Shown piece after piece: positions 1 through 11,027 of a stretch of 64,000 nt of DNA (position 1 is its first letter; each line of letters opens with the position of its first letter). The translations under genes were made by a program, and so were the position numbers. The notes beneath the pieces were generated by a model. It did no database searches. It was not told where the DNA came from and saw only the letters and a list, made by a program, of their open reading frames with translations. The stretch is from Punica granatum (Eukaryota; Streptophyta; Magnoliopsida; Myrtales; Lythraceae): positions 15,757,001 through 15,821,000 of the forward strand of contig NC_045127.1 in NCBI RefSeq assembly GCF_007655135.1, written 5' to 3'.

Positions 1-1410
1 TAACCCGAATAGCCCGAGCCCCAGAAATAAGGGGCTGCAGCCCTTCAAATCAGTTTAATCCGACCAGAACTTCTCCTTTTTAATATTTCCGTGGGTCCCA
101 AGCATTCTTAAAGGAGGAAGAAAAAGGAAAGATACTTGGAGAATACAAGATTCTATTTTAAGTGATTGAAATTGGAAATTTGAAGTTTCAAATAGGAAAT
201 CATATTTTGTGGGTTGGGATAGATTTCGTTATCTAGGGCTGCAATGGCACCCTAGTATTTTCATATAGAGCATTATTTGATTAAAACATATATAACTTTC
301 TTGGCAGTAAGTAATGTCTTCTCTTGATTCTGTTTAAGAATTAATTTTCGAAGATTTTTTTCGAGGACATTAAAAATTTCCCGACATCTTATAAAACCAT
401 CAATACTATCTACATTTCGATGTGTAAATTAGCAAACACAAACAGCAAATAACAGTTACTGAAGCTCCTCCCAATTCAAACAAGAGACGGTGCCACGCTA
501 CATGCAGATTTTATGAAGTGCTTTTTATAAGAAAACTAAACTTTTAACATTATTAAGAGGAGAGAGATCGAGATATAGAAAAGATAAACGTAGTTGGTTA
601 AGATCAAGAGAGATGCAACTTTTTTAGAATTTAGAATGGGCAATTCGATTAATCTATTTATAGGCCAAATGATATAAAGAAAATTAGGAATTCAAAACCT
701 AAATATCTAGTAATATATTCTCCTAAATTAGAATCAAGATAATAACCGCCATAAATAATCGTATGTGATTGATTCTAATTTCCCAAAAATAAAATAACGC
801 TAACACTCCCCTCAAGGTAAACATGTAGTGCAGTAATAGTTGAGCTTAACAAACGAAAGGAGTTTTCCTTTTACTCCTTGAAGAAGCTGAGCGCTATTAT
901 TTTCCTTTTAGCGGAGAGGAAATACGTGACCATGCACGTCCATTATTTGAGAGGAAAAAAACTCAATTACAATTGATGGCACAACGGACTCGTCTCGATC
1001 AGTCTGACATTATTGCAAATAAAGATGTTGAAAAAAACCTATCCTAACAACAAGAAGTTAGTTAATCGGAATTAGTATGCGAATTGAACATTGCAATAGT
1101 CATTGAATGATGTTGGTTTCTATTTGAAAATAATTAACTGAGTTCATATAAGATTTCAAAAGAAAATCATAAAATACTAATTTTACGAAATTTTGGTCAA
1201 ACATAAAGTAAAAAATTGAACTTATTATAATAAAGATATTACAACACATAATATTGAAAAAAAAAGTTCAAAAAAAAGTTTTTATATTTTAACTTAATAT
1301 ATGTAATGTATTCGTGTAGTATAGGTGATTAAATAAATACACCATCCATATCGATCAAGATAATTAGTAATAGACCTTTTAAAATTAGTCCAACATATAA
1401 GAAATTATTA
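1..1410. other. AT-rich intergenic DNA, no gene seen
   Basis: AT-rich sequence with no long open frame and no recognisable domain in either direction. I see no LTR ends, inverted termini or RNA gene. Confidence 0.6.
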
Positions 1411-1714
1411 TTTGCAAAAATTAATCTTTGAAAATTAGTATTTTAAGAAAAAATGTGGAGCTGAGGGGTTGATAAGAAATGAGGATGAGGCAAAGATTGG
1501 ATCCTCATGTTACGTCTTGTCATTATATATCATACATTTTGGGAATACATAATTGAATGAATTATAATATGTTTGCAAAAAGTAATCTTTGAAAATTAGT
1601 ATTTTAAGAAAAAAATGTGGAGCTGAGGGGTTGATAAGAAATGAGGATGAGGCAAAGATTGTATCCTCATGTTACGTCTTGTCATTATATATCATGCACA
1701 TTTTGGGAATAAAT
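1411..1714. repeat. 161-bp tandem duplication
   Basis: Two head-to-tail copies of one segment. Copy 1 starts at 1411 and copy 2 at 1572, both with TTTGCAAAAA-like sequence followed by AATCTTTGAAAATTAGTA. They stay almost identical, including GGAGCTGAGGGGTTGATAAG and CCTCATGTTACGTCTTGTC. Copy 2 is interrupted by the MITE at 1715-2240 and its tail (GAATGAATTATAATATGTTT) resumes at about 2249-2266. The few differences suggest a fairly recent duplication, older than the MITE insertion. Confidence 0.85.
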
Positions 1715-2240
1715 CAGTGTTATCATAATCGGACCGGATGATGAATCGGAAGGGGTACGGGATCATGGGTTTATGGGTCCAATCGGGGATTCGATGAGTC
1801 GGACCGCACGTTTATTTAAAATAAAATAAATATTCATATTATTAAAAAAATTATGATAATTAAGATAAAAGTATGATGATTTTAAAGAAATATAACAATA
1901 GTATAAGAAAGTATCTATATTTAATATTTCTTACTTCAAAATAAATATTTTATTTTAATAAGTACTTAAAAGTAGAGTTAAAAGAACAAAAAAGTGATGG
2001 TGACTTGGTTGGTAGTATGTTAATATGAGAAGTAAGAGGTCATGAGTTCAAATCCTTAGACAACCAATCAATTTTTACATTAAATAGGAAACCCATAAAA
2101 ACCCATAGAACCGGCCGGTTCAATGGGTCCGAAGGTTCAAAGCTGCCATTTCGGTTTTCAGGCGAACCAGACCGGACATGGTACCGATTCCCGATCCGAC
2201 CGATCGAACTGGCCGGTCCGGTCCGATTCTGATAACAATG
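1715..2240. mobile_element. hAT-like MITE
   Basis: A 526-bp non-coding element with terminal inverted repeats. The left end starts CAGTGTTATCATAATCGG and the right end, reversed, starts CATTGTTATCAGAATCGG, both running into GACCGG. It is flanked by the 8-bp direct repeat GAATAAAT at 1707-1714 and 2241-2248. An 8-bp duplication and termini starting with CA point to the hAT superfamily. A 9-bp duplication (GGAATAAAT) with slightly different ends is the alternative and would suggest a Mutator type. The interior near both ends is rich in CCGGTC/GACCGG blocks. It interrupts copy 2 of the tandem duplication. Confidence 0.75.
1996..2062 (+). other. tRNA-like A-box/B-box segment inside the MITE
   Basis: TGGTTGGTAG (about 2007-2016) resembles a Pol III A box and GAGTTCAAATCC (2044-2055) resembles a B box, at roughly tRNA-like spacing. 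No cloverleaf is evident. This may be a SINE-like or tRNA-derived insert in the MITE, or chance. Low confidence. Confidence 0.3.
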
Positions 2241-2248
2241 GAATAAAT

Positions 2249-4895
2249 ATTTGAATGAATTATAATATGTTTTAGCAGTAGGAAAATTTTCTTCAACAAA
2301 TTACATTTAAATTTACATACATTACAGCATTACATTACATTACATTACATATATGTAAAACTAGTCCGTCTGCATTTGAGCATGCCACGTCTCCCAAGCT
2401 TCCCATTTATTATTCTATCCATTTTTCTTAATTTCAAATTTTTCTACAAACTTATTATATTTTTACATTTATGCCCTTATATTACTTTTTCATATTTACA
2501 ATTATATTTTCTTCCAGAGTAAATTGTATTCCCTCCTTTAAGGTATTGTTAATAACACTACACTCATTCTAATTAAAAAAATTAACACTCCACTGACTGA
2601 CCATGTTAATTTAATAAAACAAATTACTAGAAGCTTACTAAAACTGCATGATTGACAAAAAAAATTGATACTCCAATCCACTAGCCATGTTAACCTAATA
2701 GAAAAAATCTATTTTAACCATCAATCTTTAGTTGCTTTTCAGTTTCGCCCTAACTGAACATACTTTGTTTAGTGTCGCCAGTGATCATTGAGGCCTTCGG
2801 TAATCTAGAGCGGGGATATAGCTGGTGGTGAGGCGCCTACCTTTACATCGATATCCCTAACTAGCACTTCTAAAATTTGTCTAGGGGATGGATGCCTCGT
2901 GGAAGTCACACTACCGCATCCACATGAGGTTATTAGCTGTTAGGATGGTTTCTTGTAACTCCTAAAAAATACTAATTTCATTAAATTAATTATTTCAATT
3001 TATATAATCAAAAGAATGATAATAATATTATTTTTATCATTTAATTTTTTGTAATTTTATAGCAAAATTATTGATATAATTTTTTGACCTCACGACAACA
3101 CACAGGCGCATCGTGCCCTAGTTATAGATAAAAGTTTTTGGCATGAAGAGCAAAGGCAAGACATTCTTTCCCCTCCCTTTTGTCTTCATGGAAGAGAATA
3201 TCAGCGGGTGGATAGAAGGGCCATGTTGACCGGATTCCTTGCTATGCCTATTTGTCTCCATATAAATGCATAGAATATTAAGATAGAATATAATAATTTG
3301 TGGTGAAAGCTAAGCCGTGCATGTGATAATGATTCATTACTTTCTTATTATATGATTAAAATATTTAAAAATTTAATATTCATTGTGAGAGTATTTGTAT
3401 TTCTTCAATAGTTATTAAAATTTATATTACATTGTATTAACATATGGATGTAATTTCTATTTTGTACTAGATTTATATATATATATACACACACTTCTTT
3501 TTGTAATAAAAAAATTATATATAATAACTCATTAATTGTCACCAAGAACATGGAAATATTTTTTGCTTTTTGGGCATATTGTCGACTATGCTTCTTGGCT
3601 TGTCGCTTTGCTGTCCATATTGTCCATTTCATATCAATCGCATCTAATCAAAAGATTGAAAAAAAAGAAAGAAAAACCTACTCTTCAAGTGTGTTAATTA
3701 TGTGTATACTTATGTATTTTTCACAATCTTCGGACGATAAATATGTACTTTCAGTTGATATTATTATGATGATGGGTGTTCGTATACAAAATTCAAGATT
3801 GAATCTCTTTTCCATATTAATGGAGGACAACACATACAATAAAAATGACATGTATATAACTTGAGAAGTTCGTTGATGTTGTAGGAATAGTTTATCATGG
3901 CGGGAACATGAGAGCCTATCAGAAGTCAAAAAGACATTATCACATACACAATACTGGTCACGACTCGACAATTGAGGTCATGGACAATCTCGTTAAACAA
4001 TGTTTGCCAATGTAGGGCTATTAGCGACCACCGTCCCTCTCCATCTTCTTCGATTCTCACCCTCTTCTTTTTCCAATCTTTTTTTAATCTAATTTTGAAA
4101 ACTTTGGTAGAAAGAAAAGTACACTTTCAACTTTTTTACGATTGGTGTGACATTAAACTTTATCCTTTTCACTGATTCGTTTTTCATCTTTTACATTACC
4201 GTAGTCGTTTTATCTGATCCTTTTGTAAAATTGAACTATATAATTATTATTGATGTGCCGACCAATTTCTTGTCATACACATCCAAATATATTTGCTTAC
4301 GTGGCAATTTTGAAATATATTTATTATCAAATAGGAAAACCTTTCTTTTAGGTAAGTATAAAATAAAAAAACTGTGAAAATGAAAAGATAAATCATAATT
4401 GTCGAACAGGGAAGAGGAGGTGGGGGCAGCTCCCCGCTACCCTCCACCGCATCAAGCGAGGTCGCCAGTTTTCACTGCATCCTCCGACGACCTCGCCTGC
4501 GGCAGTGGAGGCTGAAGGTAGGTAGGTCCACCCCTTTTGGGCGTGTGACACCCAGAGCCAACGGTGAGGCTAGCCTTCTCCCAAGTCGTAATGGCCGGAT
4601 GCATCACGAGCGCCGAAGAGAGAGTGGGAGGACAAAAGGGGGTGGCTCGCCCCTGGCGACCGCCCTCCCTATTCAAGGCCACTGGTGGCTCGCAGTGCTT
4701 TCGATGACTACACAAGCGGCGGCGGCGGCAGCAGCAGCTCATGGGCGAGCGTTACTGTTGAATTTGTCGTTCCCAGAGAGGGAGGACAAATCCAGCAGCA
4801 GTGGCTTGCCCCATAGCCCACAATCACTGGTAGCGAGGTTGCCGAATGCTATAGAAGACCACTGGGAACCTTGTATGAGATGGTTTCATTCTCAA
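2249..4895. other. intergenic DNA with simple repeats
   Basis: Mostly AT-rich, with an ACATT microsatellite at about 2318-2350, an alternating TA/CA tract at about 3474-3492, and a GC-richer patch at about 4400-4890 with a GCGGCGGCGGCAGCAGCAGC run near 4720. The open frames here (up to 120 residues, both strands) have no recognisable domain and look incidental. No gene is supported. Confidence 0.5.
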
Positions 4896-4897
4896 CA

Positions 4898-4921
4898 TTT
4901 AAAATAATAATAATAATAAAA
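4898..4921 (-). repeat. (AAT)n tract, probable LINE 3' tail
   Basis: A run of AAT triplets directly beyond the 3' end of the minus-strand LINE remnant. Plant LINEs often end in A-rich or short simple-repeat tails, so this probably marks the 3' end of that insertion. Confidence 0.5.
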
Positions 4922-5830
4922 TTTAGAAGTAATTTTTTTGGGAGTAAACACAGGGCAAAGCCGGGTACAAGTGAAAAGTTAAACTACGACCTCCAAAAGT
5001 GGGGTAAAGAAGCCCCAATTCATCCCCCAAATAAAAGCAGTTCATGGCCCATACAGGAGGGCTCGTGTAAAAATGAACATCAATTGGCAATCGGAGAGCA
5101 TGTCGAGCCAACCAGTCCAAGGAAATGTTCCCCTCTCGATAATTATGCTGAGCCTGCTCTGTCCACGTAAACTCCTGCTCCTTGTAAAGCATTGGAGAAA
5201 TTGGACGCAATATGTGAGACGGTTGCTGATGGATCACCCGGTAAAGTAAAACTGTTCATCAAACAACCTTCTATTTCTTCAATTCCATATTAAACAACAT
5301 CTAGTACCGAATGTGATAGACCAGGAAGAGCCGCTGCTTGTATGTTGCTCCATCTGCAAGTTTGCAGACAACCATGTTTGGAGTGGCATCAGGAAGAAAT
5401 TACCATGCCGATAAGGAGGGACAATGCGCAGCCAGACTAATCTCACCATCTTGAAACTGCGGAGAACATGAATAGTCGATTCAACATGGTCCGTACATTC
5501 AGAGCAAGATTCTGAAGAAGCCAGATTAATACCAACTCGATGTTCATTTGTAAGGGGCCTACTATGAGCCGCAAGCCACAGAAATTGTCGAATCCTTTGT
5601 GAGTGGCCATTTCCAAATAACACGCCTGGCATGTTCCTCAGCAGTGATCGAATGTTCAACAAGCAACTTGTAGGCCGAGCATGCAGAAAAGAGTCCTGAA
5701 ACTTCCTTCGACCAGTAAAATCTGTCCGGAGAAGCTGTTGGTCTCGGAGCAGGAACAGAGGCAATGCGCAGTGGCGAGTCATTATTCAACAATATTGATC
5801 AAGGAGTAAACTGGGAATAGCACTGAGCAC
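4922..5830 (-). pseudogene. LINE retrotransposon 3' fragment (zf-RVT and RNase H-like)
   Basis: A 5'-truncated, frame-shifted remnant of a plant L1-type LINE. The segment at about 5562-5790 encodes DRFYWSKEVSGLFSACSAYK, which matches the stretch ahead of the zinc-binding reverse transcriptase domain (zf-RVT). The main piece at 5279-5782 has RIRQFLWLAAHSRPLTNEHR, then paired cysteines (SCSECTDHVEST) and an IHVLRSFKMVRLVWLRIVPP-like tail, the standard zf-RVT layout. Downstream, about 4923-5237 holds DWLARHALRL-like sequence typical of the end of the LINE RNase H. Frameshifts separate the three pieces and the reverse transcriptase itself is missing, so it cannot move. Orientation fits the (AAT)n tail next to it. 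Confidence 0.7.
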
Positions 5831-6588
5831 AGTGCAAGCCGATGGATTTGTTTCTGGCTGGAATCTTCCGAGGAAAAAATTGTAGAGCCCGAAAAATTGA
5901 CCAGTCTAATGAGCCCACTTTCCAGCCTCATGAAATATGTTGATCGTAATTCCTAGCCAACATTGAAATCTTAGAGATTTTAATCGTTTGTATCATAGAG
6001 TTCAGAGGATATAGCACATCCGTGAAGCATCCTTCCATTTAAGGACTAAGATGTTTCACATTCCGATACTCTTATCATACCCATTTATTAGATATTAAAA
6101 TTATATTAAATTCATAAATTTCTTATAATCGGAAAAAATAAAAAATCGATTGTTGATATGTGAAACTTCCCCTTTTGTCTTCATGAATTCCCTTCATCAC
6201 CTAAGGAACATGTCTAAATTTGGTACAATTTATTCATTGCCATTTGCATATCACTTCCTAGCTACTTAACAAGGAGCCATTGCTAACATGAACAAATTCT
6301 CCGCAGCAGGTCAGCATAATTTAGGCTCATCGAGAAATAAGCTCACCGTTTATCATTCCACCATGAAAATTGTAATAACATCTCATCGATTAAATTGTAT
6401 CCAGTAATGTCATATAGACAAATAAATATGTCATTCTAATACACATCGATTTTTCTTTTTCTAGGCCATTTACATACATAGATCAAGAACTCTTCTATGC
6501 ATAGCAAATAGGTACCCTATTAGATAACTAGAAACCCAGCTATAACTACTTATGTACCGGAATTAATGGGAACCCTCATCACGCTGGC
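5831..6588. other. 3' flank of the HSF gene
   Basis: AT-rich, with no open frame of note. A minus-strand AATAAA lies near 6228-6233, about 355 bp past the HSF stop codon, and could be its polyadenylation signal. This is a guess from motif and position. Confidence 0.4.
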
Positions 6589-7878
6589 TCAACCAAGCTC
6601 GTTCGACCTGAGACGACCCTTCTGGTCCACGACATCTTCCAACCCCTCTCCCCAGGCCGCCGGCCCCGGAATCAGATCCTCGACTTCTGCATCTGCTTCG
6701 GGTTGATCGCCAACCAGTATTTCCTCCTCCGGGTCGCCTCTCATCAGATCCTCGCTCAATAGCTCCTCGAGGATCATCTCGTTCACCGTCTCTGAGTTCC
6801 CCCTCCTCGGGGGGGCAGGCCCAGCAGTCCCGGACCCGCCCTGCATGCCTGCCAGTCCCCCCGTCCTTCCCATCTCCATCAATACTTCCTCCTCCAGTCT
6901 CAGATCCTCCGAACTCGGCCGGTCCATCAACCTCCTCTTCCGCCCCCTCTCGGCCCGGCAAATCTCCCTCGTACCCCCTGTAGCGCTGTGGTGCACCATC
7001 CGGCCGATGATGCCGGGATTACTTAGAGCCCTCGCGAGGAAGCTCAGCATCTGCTGCTGCCTCCTCTCGGTGCTCTGGAGCCTCGTCTCCACCGTCAGCA
7101 TGTGGCCTCTGGCCTCCTGCTGTTGCTGCCTCAGCTTCACGATCTCGGACATGAGCACCGACCGGTCTCGCTTCAGCCTCTCGAGCTCGGGCTCCATCCC
7201 GAAATGGCCCAATTCGAGGCACGACCCTCCCGATCCGGGGCTTCGCTGGTGCTGGGAAACGTGTCTCCTCCTCTTGATGGTCTTCAGGAGGTGCCTCTGC
7301 CCTCCGAGGAATCCCTCGTTCGCAAATTCCCATCGATCCGAGTCCACCTTCCTGAAGCCCTGCAGCACATACAACACAATTAACTTACGGTCGATGGTCC
7401 TGATATCGATCATATATACTTAGTAAGAGCATCCTTGACGATTCATCGATTAGACCCGAACCGATAAAGAGGTAAAAGGGGGACTCACATAGGTGTTGAG
7501 CTGGCGGATGAAGCTAGAGAAGTTGGAGTGCTTGAAGTACTTGGGGAGGAGAGTGGATGAGAACCGGTGAGGATCCCACACTATGAAGCTGTTCCTCGCG
7601 ACGCTCCACGACACCACCCCGTCCGTCGACGGGTCATCCACGATCTCGAAAGTCTTCGTCAGGAATGGCGGCGGCCCCGCCTCGCTCAGCCCCTCCATCG
7701 GCCTCGGCAAGTCCCGGTTCTGGTTCGCGCATGAGGAGGAAGACGAAGACGAGTGCCCACCACAACTGCCGCCGCAGCCGCCGCCGCTTATCGTGCTTTT
7801 AACGTGGGATGAAGAAGGAGAAAATGTCTGGGTCTGTTCTTCCTCTTTGGCAGTCCTCAATCGGCCTCCACCCTCCAT
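6589..7878 (-). CDS. Class A heat stress transcription factor (HsfA2/A6/A7/A9-like), two exons
   Basis: Trimeric DNA-binding activator of heat shock genes, acting in the nucleus. Exon 1 is 7489-7878 (130 codons) and exon 2 is 6589-7359 (256 codons plus stop), giving 386 residues. The intron 7360-7488 has donor GTGAGT and acceptor GCAG and sits after QLNTY, the conserved HSF intron position. Residues 70-163 form the DNA-binding domain ([15 protein letters not shown], then [20 protein letters not shown], then [20 protein letters not shown]). Residues about 184-250 form the HR-A/B coiled coil with the long class A spacing ([19 protein letters not shown]). GRKRRL (269-274) is a nuclear localisation signal. 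[13 protein letters not shown] (322-334) is AHA-like but lacks the usual tryptophan, and the C-terminal export signal is weak. The N-terminus is serine/glycine-rich and low complexity. The start is the first ATG of the frame. A partial duplicate lies upstream at 10179-10746. The class A assignment is firm; the subgroup is inferred. Confidence 0.9.
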
Positions 7879-8780
7879 GGTTTCATCATCTTTCAAGCTG
7901 TCTTGCTGCGGTGCAATGGACAACTTGGGTGATTGTGTTGTCTTGTGCGGCGATGATGACGACGATTGCTCAAATTAAGGGGAGAGGATACCCAGAAATT
8001 TCCAGACATATGAGGGTACGTGGCGATGGTACTGACCGAGCCAATCAATAGGAGATGGCCATTAGTCTCGACATAGAATCATTGCGACAGTGGCAGGGGC
8101 ATCGCATTGGGTTTATCGCCTCGGGTGAAAAATGTCGGCGATACTGTACTGATCCAGGTGTAAAGTTTTCCCAACAGACCAACCTGACTTGATTTGACAT
8201 TTATTTAATTCAAGTACAGATTCTCATGCCGTGAATAGATAAAATTTATATTAAAAGGATTTTATTTTCTTAATACGTCTATTCGATTCAAATTGAATTG
8301 ATTAAGGTCCGTGAATATATTGAAAAGTCTTCACTGCGTACCTCTGTATTAATGGTCTATCTTTTCAATAAGATCACGGATGTTATCAGCAAATCACTGG
8401 AACTAATTTCTTTCCAGCGTGAGCTTGATCATTGGGTTACTTGAGGCACTCTCCTCTTGCTTCAGCCCAAGAAAATGTATGACCAAGAGAGGGTACATGT
8501 CATGTTCCCACACACATGAATGGTCCCGATATCATAGACTGGACCACTGAGCTACCATGGAGGCAATGCTCCTATCATCATCAATTGTTTGTTGATCCTT
8601 TACGCAACCTTTGGTTATTAAAGTCGTGTATATAACGAGTAAATGATGTAGTATTGTGACACAAAATTCTGCAAAAACCTTTTTTTTTTAAAGGACAATT
8701 TATAACCGGCTTGATTTTATTTGGGCTGATGTATTTTAACAACCACCATCTGTGATACATGACACACTGATATCCCGATG
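7355..8780. repeat. Segmental duplication, copy 1 (HSF 5' half and upstream)
   Basis: This block is repeated in the same orientation at about 10178-11965. Shared landmarks are the start of exon 2, the whole intron and exon 1, the promoter (GAGCCAATCAATAGGAGAT), GTCGGxGATACTGTACTGAT, CGTGAGCTTGATC and GTTCCCACACACATGAA. Similarity fades near 8780. It defines the extent of a direct, partial gene duplication. Confidence 0.8.
7992..8006 (-). promoter_or_regulatory. Heat shock element-like motif upstream of the HSF gene
   Basis: CAGAAATTTCCAGA contains GAA, TTC and GA(C) units at the 5-bp phasing of a heat shock element (nGAAnnTTCnnGAn), about 115 bp upstream of the ATG. The third unit is imperfect (GAC). 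HSF genes are often themselves heat inducible, so auto- or cross-regulation is plausible. An inverted CCAAT-type motif (CCAATC on the plus strand, about 8041) lies just farther upstream. I could not identify a clear TATA box. Confidence 0.5.
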
Positions 8781-9486
8781 TTGCCCCTCGATAGAAGAGT
8801 CTTTTTCTCCATCAAAAAACCGGTCCCCTCAACTCAGAAGTCCTTATCCTTCCCCGCCTGAAAATTCAAGATCAACTTGTGCACCTTTTTCACTTTATTT
8901 TATCATCATCAAGAAAAAGTGACCGTCCGTAGACTTACGACATGTGGAAGTGTTGCCTTGGCGACAACTGCGTCCTATTCTAGAATGTTATCAGTCCTCG
9001 TGGCAACGGCAGGTGGCAGAAGGGAAAGCCGTAACGTGGAACGCGGAGGTCTAAGTAAGGGCCCCGCCCATTAGATCTTCCTCGTTATATGGACTTTGTT
9101 GGTGGGATTTGCTGGGCCGAGCCATTGTGTTTTTCCGAACCGTCGTCCTGAAACATCGTGATTTCTAAACGAGATTGTGCTTTATTGTATTACGCTCCAT
9201 TTTGCCAATTGAACATAGAAATTTCAACTAATGAAAATTTGCTTTTTTGATTTTATAATTTATTTTTAATTCACTACACTTAACTCCACTTATTTTCAAT
9301 TCAATAACATAATTATTATTTTTTTATTTTTCTTTAATTTTTTTAACCATTCAATTCAATTTTTAATGTCAAATTCTCTCAATTATTCATTTCTTTTATC
9401 ACAATTTAAGAACATAATCATTATTTTCTCTCAATTATTCATTACTTTTTTTACACTTTTTCTCATAATTCAATAATCATTACAAC

Positions 9487-9523
<37 letters not shown>

Positions 9524-9907
9524 AATAATAGAACTGAGCTTAACTCAACTCTAATATCAAACGAGGCAAATTTAAAATCTGATTTCTATATATAAGTGTG
9601 ATAACGCAATTTTAATCCCAAATAAGGTATAAATTTGAAATCTGATTTCTATATGTAAGTGTGAGTCACTGCATTGCACTACGCCCCTTTTCGAACACTT
9701 GGATATTTAATCAATAGGTTTGTCCAGTTTGAGCTTAGTATGTTGTTCATTGAGATTAATATGAAATAAATCAGGTTTAAGGTTGGGTCGATTCAAACTA
9801 GGTCTCCACTCCTCCTAACTCGTGTACCACACGTTCATCTTCATGTTCATGTTCATGTTCATTCGTTTAGTATTGCACGTTTTGACTTATGGTACAATTT
9901 TGGCAAT
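8781..9907. other. Intergenic DNA with TA and TTCATG simple repeats
   Basis: No gene seen. A (TA)n microsatellite lies at about 9492-9519. Two similar stretches containing AAATCTGATTTCTATATxTAAGTGTG lie at about 9571-9601 and 9634-9664, a small local duplication. A TTCATG hexamer array lies at about 9838-9862. Confidence 0.5.
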
Positions 9908-10146
9908 CTTACCGTTTGGATTTAGAATTAAAGTTACTTTGATTTTGATTTTGATTTTAATTTTGGTTGTGGAAAAGGACAAATGAGATGTGATTATAAA
10001 TTTGACTTGGAAAACGTATGTTTTTGTTGTGTAGTGTGTCAAGTTAAAGTTAAAATTAAAATTTTTGAATTGAGAAATGTGTATTTTTGTTATGTAGTGT
10101 ATTGAGTTAAAGTTAAAGTTAAAATTATTGAACTCGGAATCCTAAT
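9908..10146 (-). mobile_element. Decayed Tourist-like MITE, same family as 17619-17803
   Basis: In inverse orientation this matches the MITE at 17619-17803 along its core: GACAAATGAGAT, ATTATAAATTTGACTTGG, then TTTTTGTTGTGTAGTGTGT followed by AAGTTAAA-type sequence. The TTTTTGTTxTGTAGTGTxTxGAGTTAAA block occurs twice (about 10021-10050 and 10085-10115), an internal duplication absent from the other copy. The terminal repeats are worn. The 12-mer CAATTTTGGCAA flanks the region at 9895-9906 and 10167-10178. Confidence 0.65.
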
Positions 10147-10178
10147 GTTCTAAGATGATTTATATTCAATTTTGGCAA

Positions 10179-10746
10179 CCTTCCTGAAGCCATGCACATG
10201 CAACAGACAACACAATTAACTTACGGTCGATGGTCCTGACATCAATCATACTTAGTAAGAGCATCCGTATGGATTCATCGATTAAACCCAAACCGATAAG
10301 AGGTAGAGAGGACTCACATAGGTGTTTAGCTGGCGGATGAAGTGGAGAAGTTGGAGTGCTTGAAGTAGATCGTTGAAATGATAATTGAGACAACAGAAGT
10401 ACTTGGGAAGGAGAGTGGATGAGAACCGGTGAGGTTCCCACACGATGAAGCTGTTCCTCCCGACGCTCCACCACACCACCCGGCCCATCGATGGGTCATC
10501 CACGATCTTGAAAGTCTTTGTCAGGAATGGCGGTGGCCCCGCCTCGCTCAGCCCCTCCATCGGCCTTGGCAAGTCGCGGGTGTCCCAGTTCTGGTTCGCC
10601 CATGAGGAGGAAGACGAAGACGATGGCCCATCACAACTGCCGCTGCAGCCGCCGCTTTTCGTGGGTGTAACGTGGGGTGATGAAGAAGACAATGCCTGGG
10701 TCTGTTCTTCCTGTTTCGCAGTCCTCAATCGGCCCCCTCCATCCAT
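10179..10746 (-). pseudogene. Truncated HSF duplicate lacking the oligomerisation and activation regions
   Basis: Exon 1 (10318-10746, 143 codons from the equivalent ATG) is still open and closely matches the intact gene, including [20 protein letters not shown] 34-bp insertion plus a 1-bp deletion replace the KHSNFSS segment with an unrelated stretch (CCLNYHFNDLLQ and on). This destroys the recognition helix while the frame recovers at FIRQLNTY. Conserved DNA-binding-domain residues are also changed, for example VVSWSV to VVWWSV. The donor GTGAGT remains, but the acceptor CAG has become CAT and only about 14 bp of exon 2 (GGCTTCAGGAAGGT) remain. Splicing to the next AG would stop within a few codons. 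The product could not trimerise or contact DNA normally. Expression as a short peptide cannot be excluded from sequence. Confidence 0.85.
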
Positions 10747-11027
10747 GGTTTCATCATCCTACAAGCTGCCTTTTCTGCGTTGCGGTGGACAACTTGGGAG
10801 ACTGTCTTGTTCCGTGTTGGTTGATGATGATGACAAATGATTGCTCAAATTAAGGGGAGAGGAGACCCAGAAATATCCAGACACGTGATAGCTACGTGGC
10901 GACGGCACAGACCGAGCCAATCAATAGGAGATAGCCATGGTCTCGACCAAGAATCATTGTGTCAATGGCAGGGGCTCTGGGTTCATCCTATGTGCGAAAT
11001 GTCGGTGATACTGTACTGATTCAGTGA

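Noticed and set aside
4452..4907. GC-rich open frames, including an alanine run
   Set aside because: No domain on either strand. The alanine run comes from a GCG/GCA repeat, and frames on both strands overlap, typical of GC-rich non-coding DNA.
6563..7423. Frames on the opposite strand and other phases of the HSF gene (up to 192 residues)
   Set aside because: Shadows of exon 2, which is GC-rich and biased in codon use; no domains.
7879..7923. 15-residue N-terminal extension of the HSF exon 1 frame
   Set aside because: It would start at TTG. The first ATG is at 7878 and the duplicate copy keeps the equivalent ATG.
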